From the NCBI RefSeq assembly GCF_032163395.1, contig NZ_CP119968.1, positions 1,287,501-1,351,500 on the forward strand: DNA of 64,000 bases, read 5' to 3'. The translations under genes and the position numbers were made by a program. The notes below the pieces were generated by a model. That model saw only the letters and a list, made by a program, of their open reading frames with translations, did not search any database and was not told the DNA's origin. Of the stretch, positions 17,834 through 28,234 are shown one piece after another (the first letter of the stretch is position 1; each line of letters begins with the position of its first letter). The DNA comes from Gloeocapsopsis dulcis (lineage in GTDB: Bacteria > Cyanobacteriota > Cyanobacteriia > Cyanobacteriales > Chroococcidiopsidaceae).

Positions 17834-18700
17834 TCAGATGGTTCCTTTAAATAAGCCTTTAGGACGAATTAGTAGCACCAGAATCATGATCAGGAGTGCT
17901 ACCCCTTGTTTGTACTGCGAACCGAGAAAAGGCGTACTGACTTCTTGAGAAATACCAATAATGAAAGCAGCAGCGATCGCACCGTAGGGATTACCAATTC
18001 CCCCCAGAATTACGGAAGCAAACATTGGTAAAATAAGAAACCAGCCCATGTTAGGTCGTACTGCGGTAATCAAGCCATACATGCTGCCACCTAAAGCAGT
18101 TAAACTGCCAGCAATCACCCAAGTCCAAACCACAACCTGGTCAACATTAATACCAGAAACTCGGGCAAGATCAATGTCATCAGCAACCGCACGCATTGCT
18201 TTCCCAACTTTTGTATTCTGCAACAAGTAGTGCAATGCCAAAATGACTAGCACTGCTAAACCCAGAACAATAATTTGGTTTTGTGGAACTTTGAGACCAA
18301 AAATATCGCTTGCAGGAGAAATAGGCAGATTGTAAGCTTGATTGCTACCACCCCAAACAAAGACAATGCCATAGCGGACGAAAAGCGCCAGTCCAATCGA
18401 GAGAATGATCAGTGTAGTAGAAGTCGCACGATGAGTGCGCATTCGCGACCAAAGCAGTTTTTCTGATAGTAGCATTGCGGCTATGGTACCTATTGCTCCT
18501 ATGACGATAGAAAGCCAAATATTCACTCCTACAGTGTTAGCAGAGAGAGTGAGATAAGCTCCCAGCGTCATAAAATCTCCGTGGGCAAAATTTGCCAAAC
18601 GCAATATTCCGTAGGTTAGTGTTAATCCCACTGCCGCTAAAGCAATGATGCTACCTACTGCAATTCCATTGACAATAAGTTGGGCTTGTTGTATGTCCAT
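17834..18700 (-). CDS. Branched-chain/neutral amino acid ABC transporter permease (LivH/NatD type)
   Basis: A 288-residue inner-membrane permease with about eight hydrophobic helices. Family motifs are GIAVGSIIALAAVGLTLTYGILRLANFAHGD at the N-terminus, the cytoplasmic coupling segment GKAMRAVADDIDLARVSGI, and ILGGIGNPYGAIAAAFIIG. In cyanobacteria this type (NatD) belongs to the neutral amino acid uptake system N-I. The partner permease, ATPases and binding protein are not in the window, so the gene is an orphan here, as is often the case in cyanobacteria. Confidence 0.93.
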   Translation of the reverse strand: MDIQQAQLIVNGIAVGSIIALAAVGLTLTYGILRLANFAHGDFMTLGAYLTLSANTVGVNIWLSIVIGAIGTIAAMLLSEKLLWSRMRTHRATSTTLIILSIGLALFVRYGIVFVWGGSNQAYNLPISPASDIFGLKVPQNQIIVLGLAVLVILALHYLLQNTKVGKAMRAVADDIDLARVSGINVDQVVVWTWVIAGSLTALGGSMYGLITAVRPNMGWFLILPMFASVILGGIGNPYGAIAAAFIIGISQEVSTPFLGSQYKQGVALLIMILVLLIRPKGLFKGTI

Positions 18701-19094
18701 TTGATTAATATACGAGTTGAGTACGAATTGTACTCAAGGGGGCAACAATAATCTATGGTTGTATCATGACGGTGAGACAACCGAAAACATGCGTAGGCAG
18801 GCGAGATGCGTACCTCACATCTCAATATTTAATTTGGTCAGCCTACTTATCTGGTTTAATTGTTTCAAGTCACAACTTTTTTGGGAAACCTAGATCACAA
18901 TAAATAAAAACTTTCCTACTACCTCAAGACACTGAAGCTTAAGTAAAAAAAAGCGCTCAGATGATTCAATTGGGGAAATTTAGGGAATACATATATTATG
19001 GAAGGTTTGCTTTCCTGATTGAGTTAAACCATGATTGTATTTCAACACTGATGCGTACCCACTTATTGAGCTTTTTTCAACGGTCTAGAGCTTT
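18701..19094. other. Intergenic region before the signalling cluster
   Basis: This 394-bp gap contains a copy of the GCAGGCGAGATGC-type dispersed repeat near 18795-18825. A 44-codon frame running through that repeat looks fortuitous. The promoter of the five-gene signalling run is expected here; I cannot place it with confidence. Confidence 0.45.
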
Positions 19095-20951
19095 ATGCAG
19101 CAGTTTAATATACTAGAAGGGATACAAGTGGACGCAACACCCATTGAACAAAAGGTTGCTAGTTCGGAGATGCTACAATTTCAGCAATTACTTGCTGATT
19201 TATGGTTAGAACGTAGCTTAAACGGGTTACAAAGTCGAATTAATAGCTGCTTAGCTCGTGCTAGGAATAGTCAACAATCTTTACAAGAGTTAGAATCTGA
19301 GGTTTTTCAAACACTTGTATATCAACTTAGTGTCTCCCTCAAAACAAACAAGGTAGCGATCGCATTTCCTAACGGCTTATCGCCACTTGCTGTTACTAAT
19401 AAAACTGACAATCTCGCGGTATCTACTGAACCAGACTATCAAATTTGCTATACCGTCTTACCTATAGATGCTACAGCAACTTTAAATCAACAAACCGGAG
19501 CATCGAGCAAACATAACGCTTGGCAACGACAACAAGTCATCTCGCTCAAAGATTTACAAGAGCTTCAGAATCAAAAGCCCAAATCTGCCTGGGTATTACA
19601 AGATGAGCAGGGAATTCTTGCTTGGTTAGCGATCGCCATGCCAGCGTTACCACTCGATGCGACGTTTGCAGAAAAGTTAAAAAGACAACTGCAGCCGCAA
19701 TTCATTGAGCGATCGCTGAACGCAACTTTGCAAGCCATAGTACAACTTCAGCAATTGCAAGCACTAACCGTCAAATATCAGCAACTAGAAATTCAAAATT
19801 GCGATTTATTGCGGACTAATAAATTAAAAAGTGAATTTCTCGCAAATACGAGTCATGAAATTCGTACTCCTCTGAGTTCAATTCTGGGTTTTACGCATCT
19901 TTTAAAAGCTCAAGGATACAATTCAGAAAATCACAGACATCAAGAATATCTCAACATTATTCTTACTAGTGGTCAACACCTTTTAGCATTAATCAATGAT
20001 ATTTTAGATTTATCCAAAATTGAGGCAAATCAGCTAGAAATCACCAAAGAAACTGTCAATATTCCTGAGCTTTGCCGTAGTACAATTGGCTTAGTCAAAG
20101 AAAAAGCCAGTGATAAAAATCTCCAACTCCAACTAAATATTGATGCTAATGCCAATACTTTGGTAGCAGATTCATTGCGTTTAAAGCAGATGCTTTTTAA
20201 TTTACTGTCCAATGCCCTCAAGTTTACCAACAAAGGTGGAGTCGGCTTACAAGTGCAACAAAAAGGTGTATTTATTCACTTTACAGTATGGGATACAGGT
20301 ACAGGAATTGCCAAGGAGAAGCAGTCGCAACTATTTCAGCCTTACGTTCAGATTTCTAATGTTGTCGCTGGGCGTCAAGAAGGCACAGGTTTAGGATTAG
20401 CTTTGACACAGAAACTCGCACAACTTCATGGTGGTTGGGTAGAAGTCAAATCAACAGTGAATCGCGGTTCCAAATTTACCATCGTTCTCCCCTTAACTGC
20501 AGCAGCCAAAACCGCAGCCGAGATCCAGAAACGCGATCAGCAAGTAGAACAAACACCCCCCAATCAACCCGCACCCAAAGTAGCCACTGTGATGTTGGTA
20601 GAAGATAACTTTCACAATGCTAAGCTGATGACGACGTACTTGCGGAAATTAGGCCATCAAGTCATTTGGGTAAATAGGGCTACGCAGATGTGGGAGGCAT
20701 TGCTAAAAACGAAGCCAACAATCATTTTGATGGATGTTCATCTCCCTGATGTGGATGGACTAACCTTGGTGCAACAACTGCAAGCTAATGAGGAGTATTG
20801 TCAGATTCCCGTGATTGTTCAAACCGCAATGGCAATGAAAGGCGATCGCGAAACTTGTCTAGCCGCAGGAGCAATTGACTATATTTCTAAACCAATTGAT
20901 TTGCAAGCTTTGGCAAACTTAGTAGACAAGTACAGTGATCTAAATCACTGA
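19095..20951 (+). CDS. Hybrid sensor histidine kinase (HisKA-HATPase-REC)
   Basis: The ~230-residue N-terminal region has no recognised sensor domain and no membrane helix. It is followed by a HisKA domain with H254 in FLANTSHEIRTPLSS, a HATPase with N-box and G-boxes (DTGTGIA, GTGLGLALTQKLA), and a C-terminal REC domain with phosphoacceptor D547 in IILMDVHLPDVDG. The protein is expected to be cytoplasmic and to pass phosphate internally to its own receiver. It is first in a co-directional run of signalling genes, 63 bp before the next. Confidence 0.93.
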   Translation: MQQFNILEGIQVDATPIEQKVASSEMLQFQQLLADLWLERSLNGLQSRINSCLARARNSQQSLQELESEVFQTLVYQLSVSLKTNKVAIAFPNGLSPLAVTNKTDNLAVSTEPDYQICYTVLPIDATATLNQQTGASSKHNAWQRQQVISLKDLQELQNQKPKSAWVLQDEQGILAWLAIAMPALPLDATFAEKLKRQLQPQFIERSLNATLQAIVQLQQLQALTVKYQQLEIQNCDLLRTNKLKSEFLANTSHEIRTPLSSILGFTHLLKAQGYNSENHRHQEYLNIILTSGQHLLALINDILDLSKIEANQLEITKETVNIPELCRSTIGLVKEKASDKNLQLQLNIDANANTLVADSLRLKQMLFNLLSNALKFTNKGGVGLQVQQKGVFIHFTVWDTGTGIAKEKQSQLFQPYVQISNVVAGRQEGTGLGLALTQKLAQLHGGWVEVKSTVNRGSKFTIVLPLTAAAKTAAEIQKRDQQVEQTPPNQPAPKVATVMLVEDNFHNAKLMTTYLRKLGHQVIWVNRATQMWEALLKTKPTIILMDVHLPDVDGLTLVQQLQANEEYCQIPVIVQTAMAMKGDRETCLAAGAIDYISKPIDLQALANLVDKYSDLNH

Positions 20952-21014
20952 TATTTTGGGGAGAAAGCAGAACGCTAGTGTGGGGACTAATTTCCTACCT
21001 AGACTAGATATTCC

Positions 21015-22676
21015 ATGCCGCGTTATTTTAATAGTCTTCGTACCCGCCTTAACTGTCTTGTCCTTCTTGCTGTTTTACCAGGGCTAGGACTAACACTTTA
21101 TGCTTACACGAAAGAACTACAGTTGCGCAAGGCTGACGGTGTGGCAGAAATTGTTAATGGCGATGGAATTCCTCGTTTGTATGCCTTCAGAAGCTTGAGC
21201 AACTTACCACAAGTCAATGCCTATATGGGTATTGGGCTTTCCGACAAAGCCCCCTTTGCTATTGCTGAACGTAATTTGCAACGCAATCTGCTTGGGCTAG
21301 CAATGATTGCTGCTGGAGCGATCGCAATTTTGTGGATTGGGAGTGATGTGCTTATTCTGCATTGGATCAGACGGTTTACCCATGCAATTTACCGCTTGGC
21401 GGCTGGAGATTTCACAGCCCGTATGAGCTTAGAACATATTCCCGAGGAAATGCGACAACTTGCTGCTACGTTCAATAGCATGACAAAATCGTTGGCAAGC
21501 CAGATTGCACAACGCAATCAAGTTGAGGGAGATCTTAAAAAAGCAAATGAGCGCTTTCAACTTGCGACAGCAGCCGTTAATGCTATTATCTACGACTGGG
21601 ATCTGAGTAAGAAGACAATTACCAGGACACAAGGGCTATTTGATGTTCTTAGTTATAGTACAACAGAAGCTGATTCCACCGATAACTGGTGGTTTGAACG
21701 CATTCATCCTGATGACCAAAAGTATGCCCGTACTTACATAGCACAAGTCCTAAAAAGTGCTTCTGCTGATTTCTCCTTAGAATATCGCATCCGCAATCGC
21801 GATAATCATTACATTTATGTCTGGGAGAAAGGGCTAATTGTCCGCAATACTGATGGCAGCGCAGTGCGGGTTGTGGGTAGTATTTTGGACATTACAGAGC
21901 GTAAGCAAGCTGAAGCCGCAGTCAGCCAGATGAACGTTATGTTAGAGCAACAAGTGCAAGAACGAACTGCGCAACTTGCAGCAACAAACCAAGAACTCGA
22001 ATCATTTTGCTATTCAGTCTCTCACGACTTACGTGCTCCCTTACGCCACATCACTGGTTTTGCGGAAGCGCTAGCACAGCAACTCGAACGCAATGGTGCG
22101 ATCGCGGATGTCAAAGTTAACCGATATATCGAAGCTATTCAAAGCAGTAGCGAACGAATGGCAATGTTAATTGATGGTTTACTGACACTTTCTCGCGTAG
22201 GTAGAAAGCAATTAGTAGAGCAACCCGTCGAGCTTTATTCTTTAGTAGAGACTGCAATTTCTTTAGTCATGAGCCAAGTTGAGGATGCTACTAGCCGTGC
22301 TATTGAGTTTAAGGTGGGTAACTTCCCTACGGTGAGAGGAGATCCAACATTGATTCAGCAGATTTTTATTAATTTAATTGATAATGCTGTTAAATTTAGT
22401 CACCATGCACAGCCAGCAATTATCCAAATTGATTCTTTACCAGATCGTACTTTATTTGTTAAAGACAACGGTATTGGGTTTCAAATGGAATATGCCGATC
22501 AGCTCTTTGGTGCTTTCCAACGCCTACATTCACAAAGAGATTTTAAGGGAACAGGTATTGGTTTAGCAATAGTACAGCACATTATCCATCGACACGGAGG
22601 AACAATTTGGGCTGAGAGTCATCCCAATCAGGGAACTACTTTTTATTTTAAACTTGGGCTAGTGGTTGAGGATTAG
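21015..22676 (+). CDS. Membrane sensor histidine kinase (HAMP-PAS-HisKA-HATPase) with shortened sensor domain
   Basis: One hydrophobic segment at residues ~12-28 and a second at ~92-115 flank a periplasmic part of only ~60 residues. HAMP (RRFTHAIYRLAAGDFTARM), PAS/PAC (residues ~175-297), a coiled linker, a phytochrome-like HisKA with H337 (CYSVSHDLRAPLRH) and HATPase follow. Relatives usually have a much longer dCache-type sensor between the two helices. Here LRKADGVAEIVNGDGIPRLYAF joins the first helix nearly directly to the end of such a domain, which suggests an in-frame deletion. An Rcp1-like receiver follows after 6 bp. Confidence 0.9.
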   Translation: MPRYFNSLRTRLNCLVLLAVLPGLGLTLYAYTKELQLRKADGVAEIVNGDGIPRLYAFRSLSNLPQVNAYMGIGLSDKAPFAIAERNLQRNLLGLAMIAAGAIAILWIGSDVLILHWIRRFTHAIYRLAAGDFTARMSLEHIPEEMRQLAATFNSMTKSLASQIAQRNQVEGDLKKANERFQLATAAVNAIIYDWDLSKKTITRTQGLFDVLSYSTTEADSTDNWWFERIHPDDQKYARTYIAQVLKSASADFSLEYRIRNRDNHYIYVWEKGLIVRNTDGSAVRVVGSILDITERKQAEAAVSQMNVMLEQQVQERTAQLAATNQELESFCYSVSHDLRAPLRHITGFAEALAQQLERNGAIADVKVNRYIEAIQSSSERMAMLIDGLLTLSRVGRKQLVEQPVELYSLVETAISLVMSQVEDATSRAIEFKVGNFPTVRGDPTLIQQIFINLIDNAVKFSHHAQPAIIQIDSLPDRTLFVKDNGIGFQMEYADQLFGAFQRLHSQRDFKGTGIGLAIVQHIIHRHGGTIWAESHPNQGTTFYFKLGLVVED

Positions 22677-22682
22677 TTTATT

Positions 22683-23132
22683 GTGGAAGTTGAGCCATCT
22701 CGGATTCTTCTTGTAGAAGATGATCCTTTGAATGTTGAGCTTTTTCAACTAGCTTTAGAAAGCTATAATTTTGTGAATCAAATTGATATTTTAGATGACG
22801 GTGCACAAGCGTTACAGTATTTGTTAGGGGAAGAAGGTAGTCTACCAAATCGCCCTTTACCCGATCTTGTTTTACTAGATCTCAAATTACCTAAAATTAA
22901 TGGATTTCAAGTCTTGCAAGCAATTCGCGCTCATCCTCGTACTCGCGATCTTGTTGTAGTTATCTTAGCAGCATCTAAAGATGACAAAGAATTAAATGCC
23001 TGTTACGCTCTAGGAGTTAGTCAATGTGTTACTAAACCCCTTGGATTTGAAAAATTTATCAGTATAGTTCGTCAGATTGGCTGGTGTTGGGTTTTACTTA
23101 AAACGCCACCTCTGCTACCACCTGAATTTTAA
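22683..23132 (+). CDS. Rcp1-like response regulator, 149 aa
   Basis: Single REC domain of the phytochrome-partner Rcp1 type. Features are ILLVEDDPLNVELFQLAL at the start, phosphoacceptor Asp in LVLLDLKLPKINGFQ, and a TKP switch lysine (CVTKPLGFEKF). The GTG start lies six bases after the preceding kinase, whose HisKA is of the phytochrome type, so the two form a likely cognate pair. The C-terminus extends slightly past the domain. No output domain is present. Confidence 0.9.
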   Translation: MEVEPSRILLVEDDPLNVELFQLALESYNFVNQIDILDDGAQALQYLLGEEGSLPNRPLPDLVLLDLKLPKINGFQVLQAIRAHPRTRDLVVVILAASKDDKELNACYALGVSQCVTKPLGFEKFISIVRQIGWCWVLLKTPPLLPPEF

Positions 23133-23136
23133 AGGT

Positions 23137-25370
23137 ATGATCGACATTTTTAATTGCGCTCAATCTCAGCCTGTGCAAAAGCAAAAAGGAGAACCGAGGT
23201 TAAAACTGCTGATTGTAGAGGATGTGTTAGCAGATGTCGAGTTAATGGTAATCGCTCTAGAAACAGCAGAGATTCAGTTTACTTATGATGCCGTTGATAA
23301 TTTAAAACACGGCGAGCAACTGTTACAAACAAAGCACTATGATGCTGTACTAACAGATTATCGCTTACCACAATTCACTGCATATCAAGTATTGCAGTTG
23401 TTACAGCAATCAGCACAAGAAATTCCATTAATTTTAGTTACGGGAAATTTGGGAGAAGAAGCTGCAGTTGAATGTATTAAAGCAGGTATGACTGATTATG
23501 TCTTGAAAGAACGGTTATTTCGCTTACCAATGGTACTTCAGCGATCGCTAGCAGAATTTGCCTTACGTCGTCAACAAAAAGCATCAATTGTCCGCATTCA
23601 ACAACAGGCACAGCAGCAAGCAATTATCAACCGTATTGTCCAAGCAATGCGCGAAACTTTGATACTCAACGAAGTCCTCCAATCTACTGTAGACGCCCTC
23701 CATGATACTTTAAATCCTAGTCGATGCTTCATTTTTCAGCCTGATGCTCAAACAGAAATGTGGGTTAATCATGCCAGTGCAGCAACATTGAATCGAGAAG
23801 ATTGTCTAGGTGTTAAATGTTTTATTTATCCTCACTATCAAGAAGCATTGCATCAAGGGGAAATTATAACTATAAGTCGCACTGATTCTACTGTTCCATT
23901 AGCATTGCAAGATTTTGTGACAATCTGGAGTTTGAATTCTGTTTTAATTGCACCTTTGTTATATCAACAAACACTTTTAGGAGGAATTATTCTCCATCAA
24001 TGCGATCGCGATCGCATATGGACTCAAGATGAAATCGCTCTGCTGCAAGCTATTAGCAATCAATGTGCGATCGCCATTCATCAAGCACAACTTTTTCACC
24101 AACTACAGCAACAAACTCAATGGGAAAAACACTTAATCAAATTTCTCGCTCAATAAACTCTAGTTTCAATCCTGAATATATTTTACAAGAAATTGTCCGG
24201 CTAACAGGGGAATGCTTTGCTGTCGATCGAGTCATGATTTATGCTTTAGAACACGAGCAAATCAAGATTACACGAGAATGGCGTTCTTCAGTAAAAATTA
24301 AGCCCCTAATTGGTTATACAACTCCTTTAGCTGAGTGGGTTTCAAGCACTAACTTCTCACCTTATGAAGTTTTTTATGCTCCGCACATCGAAAGAATTAA
24401 TACGCAGTCAAAAGAGGTAGAAATTGTTAAAAATGTTCCCCACTTAACGGTGCTAAGCGTACCAATTTTTGTTAGAGATGAGTTTTTTGGTGGTTTAGCG
24501 CTACACGCAATGTCGCGAGAACAAGAGTTTTCTGAAGAGGAGATTAGTTTACTCCAGAGAATTGCCGATAAGGCAGCGATCGCCTTGTATAATGCTCAAA
24601 GCTATGAACTTCTCGAAGATTTAGTCAAAAAACGAACTCAAGAGCTAGAAGCAGAAAAACTGCTGTCTGATGCAGCAAATCGGGCAAAAAGTGAATTTTT
24701 AAGTAATATGAGTCATGAGTTACGAACTCCTTTAACTGGAATTTTGGGTTTTTCTAGTATTCTAGTGGAAGAGGTATTTGGTACTTTAAATGCTAAGCAA
24801 AAGCAATACATTACAGGTATACATACCTGCGGTAAACATTTATTAGAATTAATTAACGATCTTCTAGATTTAACAAAAATTGAAGCAGGCAAAGAAGAAC
24901 TAATACTAGAAAAGCTTCAAGTCCTAGAAGTGTGTCAATACTGTTTAGCTCTATTTGCAGAGAACCAATCGGCAGAACTACAACTAAAGTTTGTGATCGC
25001 CCCTGATGTTAGTACTTGCATTGCCGATCAAAGGCGTTTAAAACAGATCTTAGTAAACTTGCTTTCTAATGCTTTCAAGTTTACAAAAGTTGGTTCAATC
25101 ACCTTAAAAGTTGAGCAGACTGAAGCAGTAATTTTATTTTCTGTTATTGATACCGGTATTGGAATTTCTCCTGCCGATCAAGAAATTTTATTTCAACCAT
25201 TTCAGCAACTAGATAGTGGACTTGATCGCAAATATGAAGGTACTGGTTTAGGTTTAGCTTTATCGCGTAAGTTAGCACGACTGCACGGTGGTGATATTAC
25301 AGTACAGTCACAGAGGGGAAACGGTAGTTGCTTTACTGTAATCTTGCCTCACTCCCTGCACATAAATTAA
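23137..25370 (+). pseudogene. REC-GAF-GAF sensor histidine kinase split by a one-base frameshift
   Basis: From ATG 23137 the frame encodes REC (residues ~20-140, DYRLPQF phosphosite) and GAF 1, then ends at TAA 24154-24156. The remainder (GAF 2, HisKA with H in SNMSHELRTPLTG, HATPase) lies in the -1 frame up to 25370. Joining the frames at the A5 run 24125-24129 gives QWEK-TLNQISRSINSS, which lines up residue for residue with ALQERSLNQISRTLNSS of the paralogue just downstream. The intact product would be 744 residues, with phospho-acceptor H527. Loss of one A, a sequencing error, or slippage on the A-run are all possible; I cannot decide between them. Confidence 0.82.
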
Positions 25371-25404
25371 TTGAGCTGATGCCACGCAAGGAGCAGTAGG
25401 AACA

Positions 25405-28170
25405 ATGGCAGTAGCAAATACAGCTGGTTCGCAGATTTCTCAAGCGATCTTCCAAAGCCAACAACTTATTCCCCAGCCACTACGTTACCTAGGACTCATA
25501 GAAGTATTCCTAATTTGCTGGGCAGTCTTAGATAACATCGCCTTGCTATTTGCAAGTGCCCCAGAAATTTTTGTTTGGTATCCACCTACAGGGCTAAGCA
25601 TAACACTCATTTTTGTATTTGGATTGCGTTATATTCCAGCACTGTTCTTGAGTGCTCTCCTACATGAATATCTGCTCGCTAGTTACGATTTAGGTGCTAC
25701 AGCACTGCTCGTGTTTAGTTTAGTGACTACTGTAGGTTATGGTGGAGCCTGCGCATTATTGCTACGAAAAATCAAAATCAATCCGCGCTTACGCACATTG
25801 CGTGATGTGATGTGGTTTGTGGTTGTGATGACACTAGTAACACCTTTATTAGTTGGTGCATTACAAACACTTAATACTATCTGGCAAGGAATTGTTCCTT
25901 TATCTAGTTGGTTGATCTATACTCTGCATGCTTGGGCTGGAGACGCTACTGGAATTGCAATGCTGACACCGTTTCTCTTAGTCTTGCTGCGGCGGCTACC
26001 TTGGATTTGGGCTAACAAAGAGAAAGATGCACCCGTGTTAGAGCCTCCTTTAATCTGCTTGGCACCGAAACAACGTCCGCAATTACTATTAGAAATAGCT
26101 GCGCTATCTGTCGCCATCTTTGTAGCCTATGGAGTACAACGCAGAGAAAATTTAGATTACAGCTATTTTGTATTTTTACCTCTTATCTGGATTGCGATCC
26201 GACATGGTTTTGAAAGAGCAGTAGCAGCCGTTTTGTTTATTAATATTGGTGTCGCTATTGTAATTCAATCAAAGCTAGGTGATTCTAATGTCTTTGCTTT
26301 ACAGTTTGGTATGATGGCAATTTCCCTAACTGGTATTTTGTTAGGAGGCTTTGCCACACAAAGGATGCAAGCAGAAACAGAACTCAATTATTCTGCACAA
26401 CGTTTGCAGATTTTACATAAACTTGACCTAGCGATTTTGGCGATGCGATCGCTGAGCGATATTGCTGCTGCAGCAGTTGTACAGATTGATCAAATTATAC
26501 CTTGTCCGCGGATCAGTCTAGTGATGTTTGATTTTGAAAAAAGTGAGTTTACCATTCTTGCTATCCACACTGATAGCGAAACTATCGTACCAGAGATACG
26601 TTTACCCCTCACAGCGTTTGGCGAACTTGAAAATCTTCAACGCGGTGAGATGAATATTGTTCAGAAGACGCTTACCTCAGAAATGCCGACAGCGGCAGAA
26701 TTATTGCTAGGAAATCAGGTACGTGCATACATAAATGTTCCTTTAGTAGCTCAAGGAGAACTGATTGGTTCGCTTAATTTAGCGCAAACTTCTGTGGGGA
26801 ATTTTCCTCCCAATCTGATAGAAGTTGCCGAACAAGTAGCTAGTCTCGTTGCGATCGCTATGCAACAAGCCCAACTTTTTGAGCACATTGAACGACAAGC
26901 ACTGCAAGAGCGATCGCTCAATCAAATTAGTCGTACTCTTAACTCTAGTCTTGATCCGCAAAGTGTTTTATGCCAAATTGTCCGACTGACAGGAGAATGT
27001 TTCGCGGTTGATCGCGTTGTGATTTTTGCTTTCGCGCATGGACAAATTCGATCGCTCAATGAATGGCGAGTAAATGAAGAAGTTGTCTCTCTGCGAGATT
27101 TTACCGCACCAATTGCCGATTGGCCTGACTTACTCGATCCCAATTCAGATTTTTTTTGCCACCATTTTTTTCATGCTCCTAACTATGCTCAAGAGCCATT
27201 AACACCAGCACGTTTATACCAAATTGAACACGCTCAAACGCGGTCTGTACTGAGTGTACCGATTTTTGTGCGCGATCAGTTATTTGGTGGCTTATCACTA
27301 CAGACAACGAATACATATCGTACTTTTACATCTGAAGAAATTAACTTATTACAGCAAATTTCCGAACAAGCTGCGATCGCACTTTATAATGCCCGCAGTT
27401 ATGAATCTTTAGAGGAAATTGTACAGCAACGCACCCAAGAATTAGAACGTGAAAAACAGCTCTCAGAAGCAGCTAATCGTGCCAAAACTGAGTTTTTAAG
27501 CAATATGAGCCATGAGTTACGTACACCACTTACAGGAATTTTAGGGTTTTCCAGTGTTCTAATAGAACAAGTTTTTGGTAAATTAAATGATAAACAAATG
27601 CAGTATTTAGAAATAATTTCTGCGTCAGGAAATCATTTATTAGAGCTTATTAATGACTTATTAGATTTAACTAAAATTGAAACAGCACGAGAAGAACTAC
27701 AACTCGAACAAATTCTTGTGGCAGAAGTTGCTGATGCCTGTATATCAATGTTGCAAGAACGCGCTCAAGCACAAGGATTAAAACTTAAGTTGCAAATTGC
27801 AGATAATACCACTGAATGTATTGCTGATAAGCGTCGTCTAAAGCAAATTTTAGTGAATCTGTTAGTAAATGCAATTAAATTTACTGACTTGGGATCGGTA
27901 ACTTTAGATATCACCCAAACATCAACAGAAATTCAATTTGCTGTGATTGATACAGGTATTGGTATTTCCCAGGAAGATTTAGCCAAATTATTTCAACCTT
28001 TTCAGCAGTTAGATAGCGGCTTAGATCGCAAATATAAAGGTACGGGTTTAGGCTTAGCTTTATCGCGTAAACTTGCACAACTCCACGGTGGTGATATTAC
28101 CGTACACTCAGAACTAGGGCGCGGTAGTTGCTTTACACTTCATTTACCTCTTAACTCTCATCTTACTTAA
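25405..28170 (+). CDS. MASE1-GAF-GAF sensor histidine kinase, 921 aa
   Basis: Residues ~30-330 form a MASE1 integral membrane sensor domain with about eight hydrophobic helices (FVWYPPTGLSITLIFVFG is its hallmark; FVFLPLIWIAIRHG is also typical). A first GAF (~345-495), a second GAF (~510-665), HisKA with H703 and HATPase (DTGIGISQEDL, GTGLGLALSRKLA) follow. The last ~440 residues are closely similar to the preceding frameshifted kinase, indicating tandem duplication followed by exchange of N-terminal modules. No receiver domain is fused. Confidence 0.93.
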   Translation: MAVANTAGSQISQAIFQSQQLIPQPLRYLGLIEVFLICWAVLDNIALLFASAPEIFVWYPPTGLSITLIFVFGLRYIPALFLSALLHEYLLASYDLGATALLVFSLVTTVGYGGACALLLRKIKINPRLRTLRDVMWFVVVMTLVTPLLVGALQTLNTIWQGIVPLSSWLIYTLHAWAGDATGIAMLTPFLLVLLRRLPWIWANKEKDAPVLEPPLICLAPKQRPQLLLEIAALSVAIFVAYGVQRRENLDYSYFVFLPLIWIAIRHGFERAVAAVLFINIGVAIVIQSKLGDSNVFALQFGMMAISLTGILLGGFATQRMQAETELNYSAQRLQILHKLDLAILAMRSLSDIAAAAVVQIDQIIPCPRISLVMFDFEKSEFTILAIHTDSETIVPEIRLPLTAFGELENLQRGEMNIVQKTLTSEMPTAAELLLGNQVRAYINVPLVAQGELIGSLNLAQTSVGNFPPNLIEVAEQVASLVAIAMQQAQLFEHIERQALQERSLNQISRTLNSSLDPQSVLCQIVRLTGECFAVDRVVIFAFAHGQIRSLNEWRVNEEVVSLRDFTAPIADWPDLLDPNSDFFCHHFFHAPNYAQEPLTPARLYQIEHAQTRSVLSVPIFVRDQLFGGLSLQTTNTYRTFTSEEINLLQQISEQAAIALYNARSYESLEEIVQQRTQELEREKQLSEAANRAKTEFLSNMSHELRTPLTGILGFSSVLIEQVFGKLNDKQMQYLEIISASGNHLLELINDLLDLTKIETAREELQLEQILVAEVADACISMLQERAQAQGLKLKLQIADNTTECIADKRRLKQILVNLLVNAIKFTDLGSVTLDITQTSTEIQFAVIDTGIGISQEDLAKLFQPFQQLDSGLDRKYKGTGLGLALSRKLAQLHGGDITVHSELGRGSCFTLHLPLNSHLT

Positions 28171-28234
28171 TCACTAGCTAGTAACCACTCTCTCTACAAT
28201 GGATCTAGGGACAAATTAAGAGCGATCAACAAAA

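Noticed and set aside
18765..18900. A 44-codon frame from ATG 18765
   Set aside because: It runs through a dispersed repeat, has no ribosome-binding site and no protein-like pattern.
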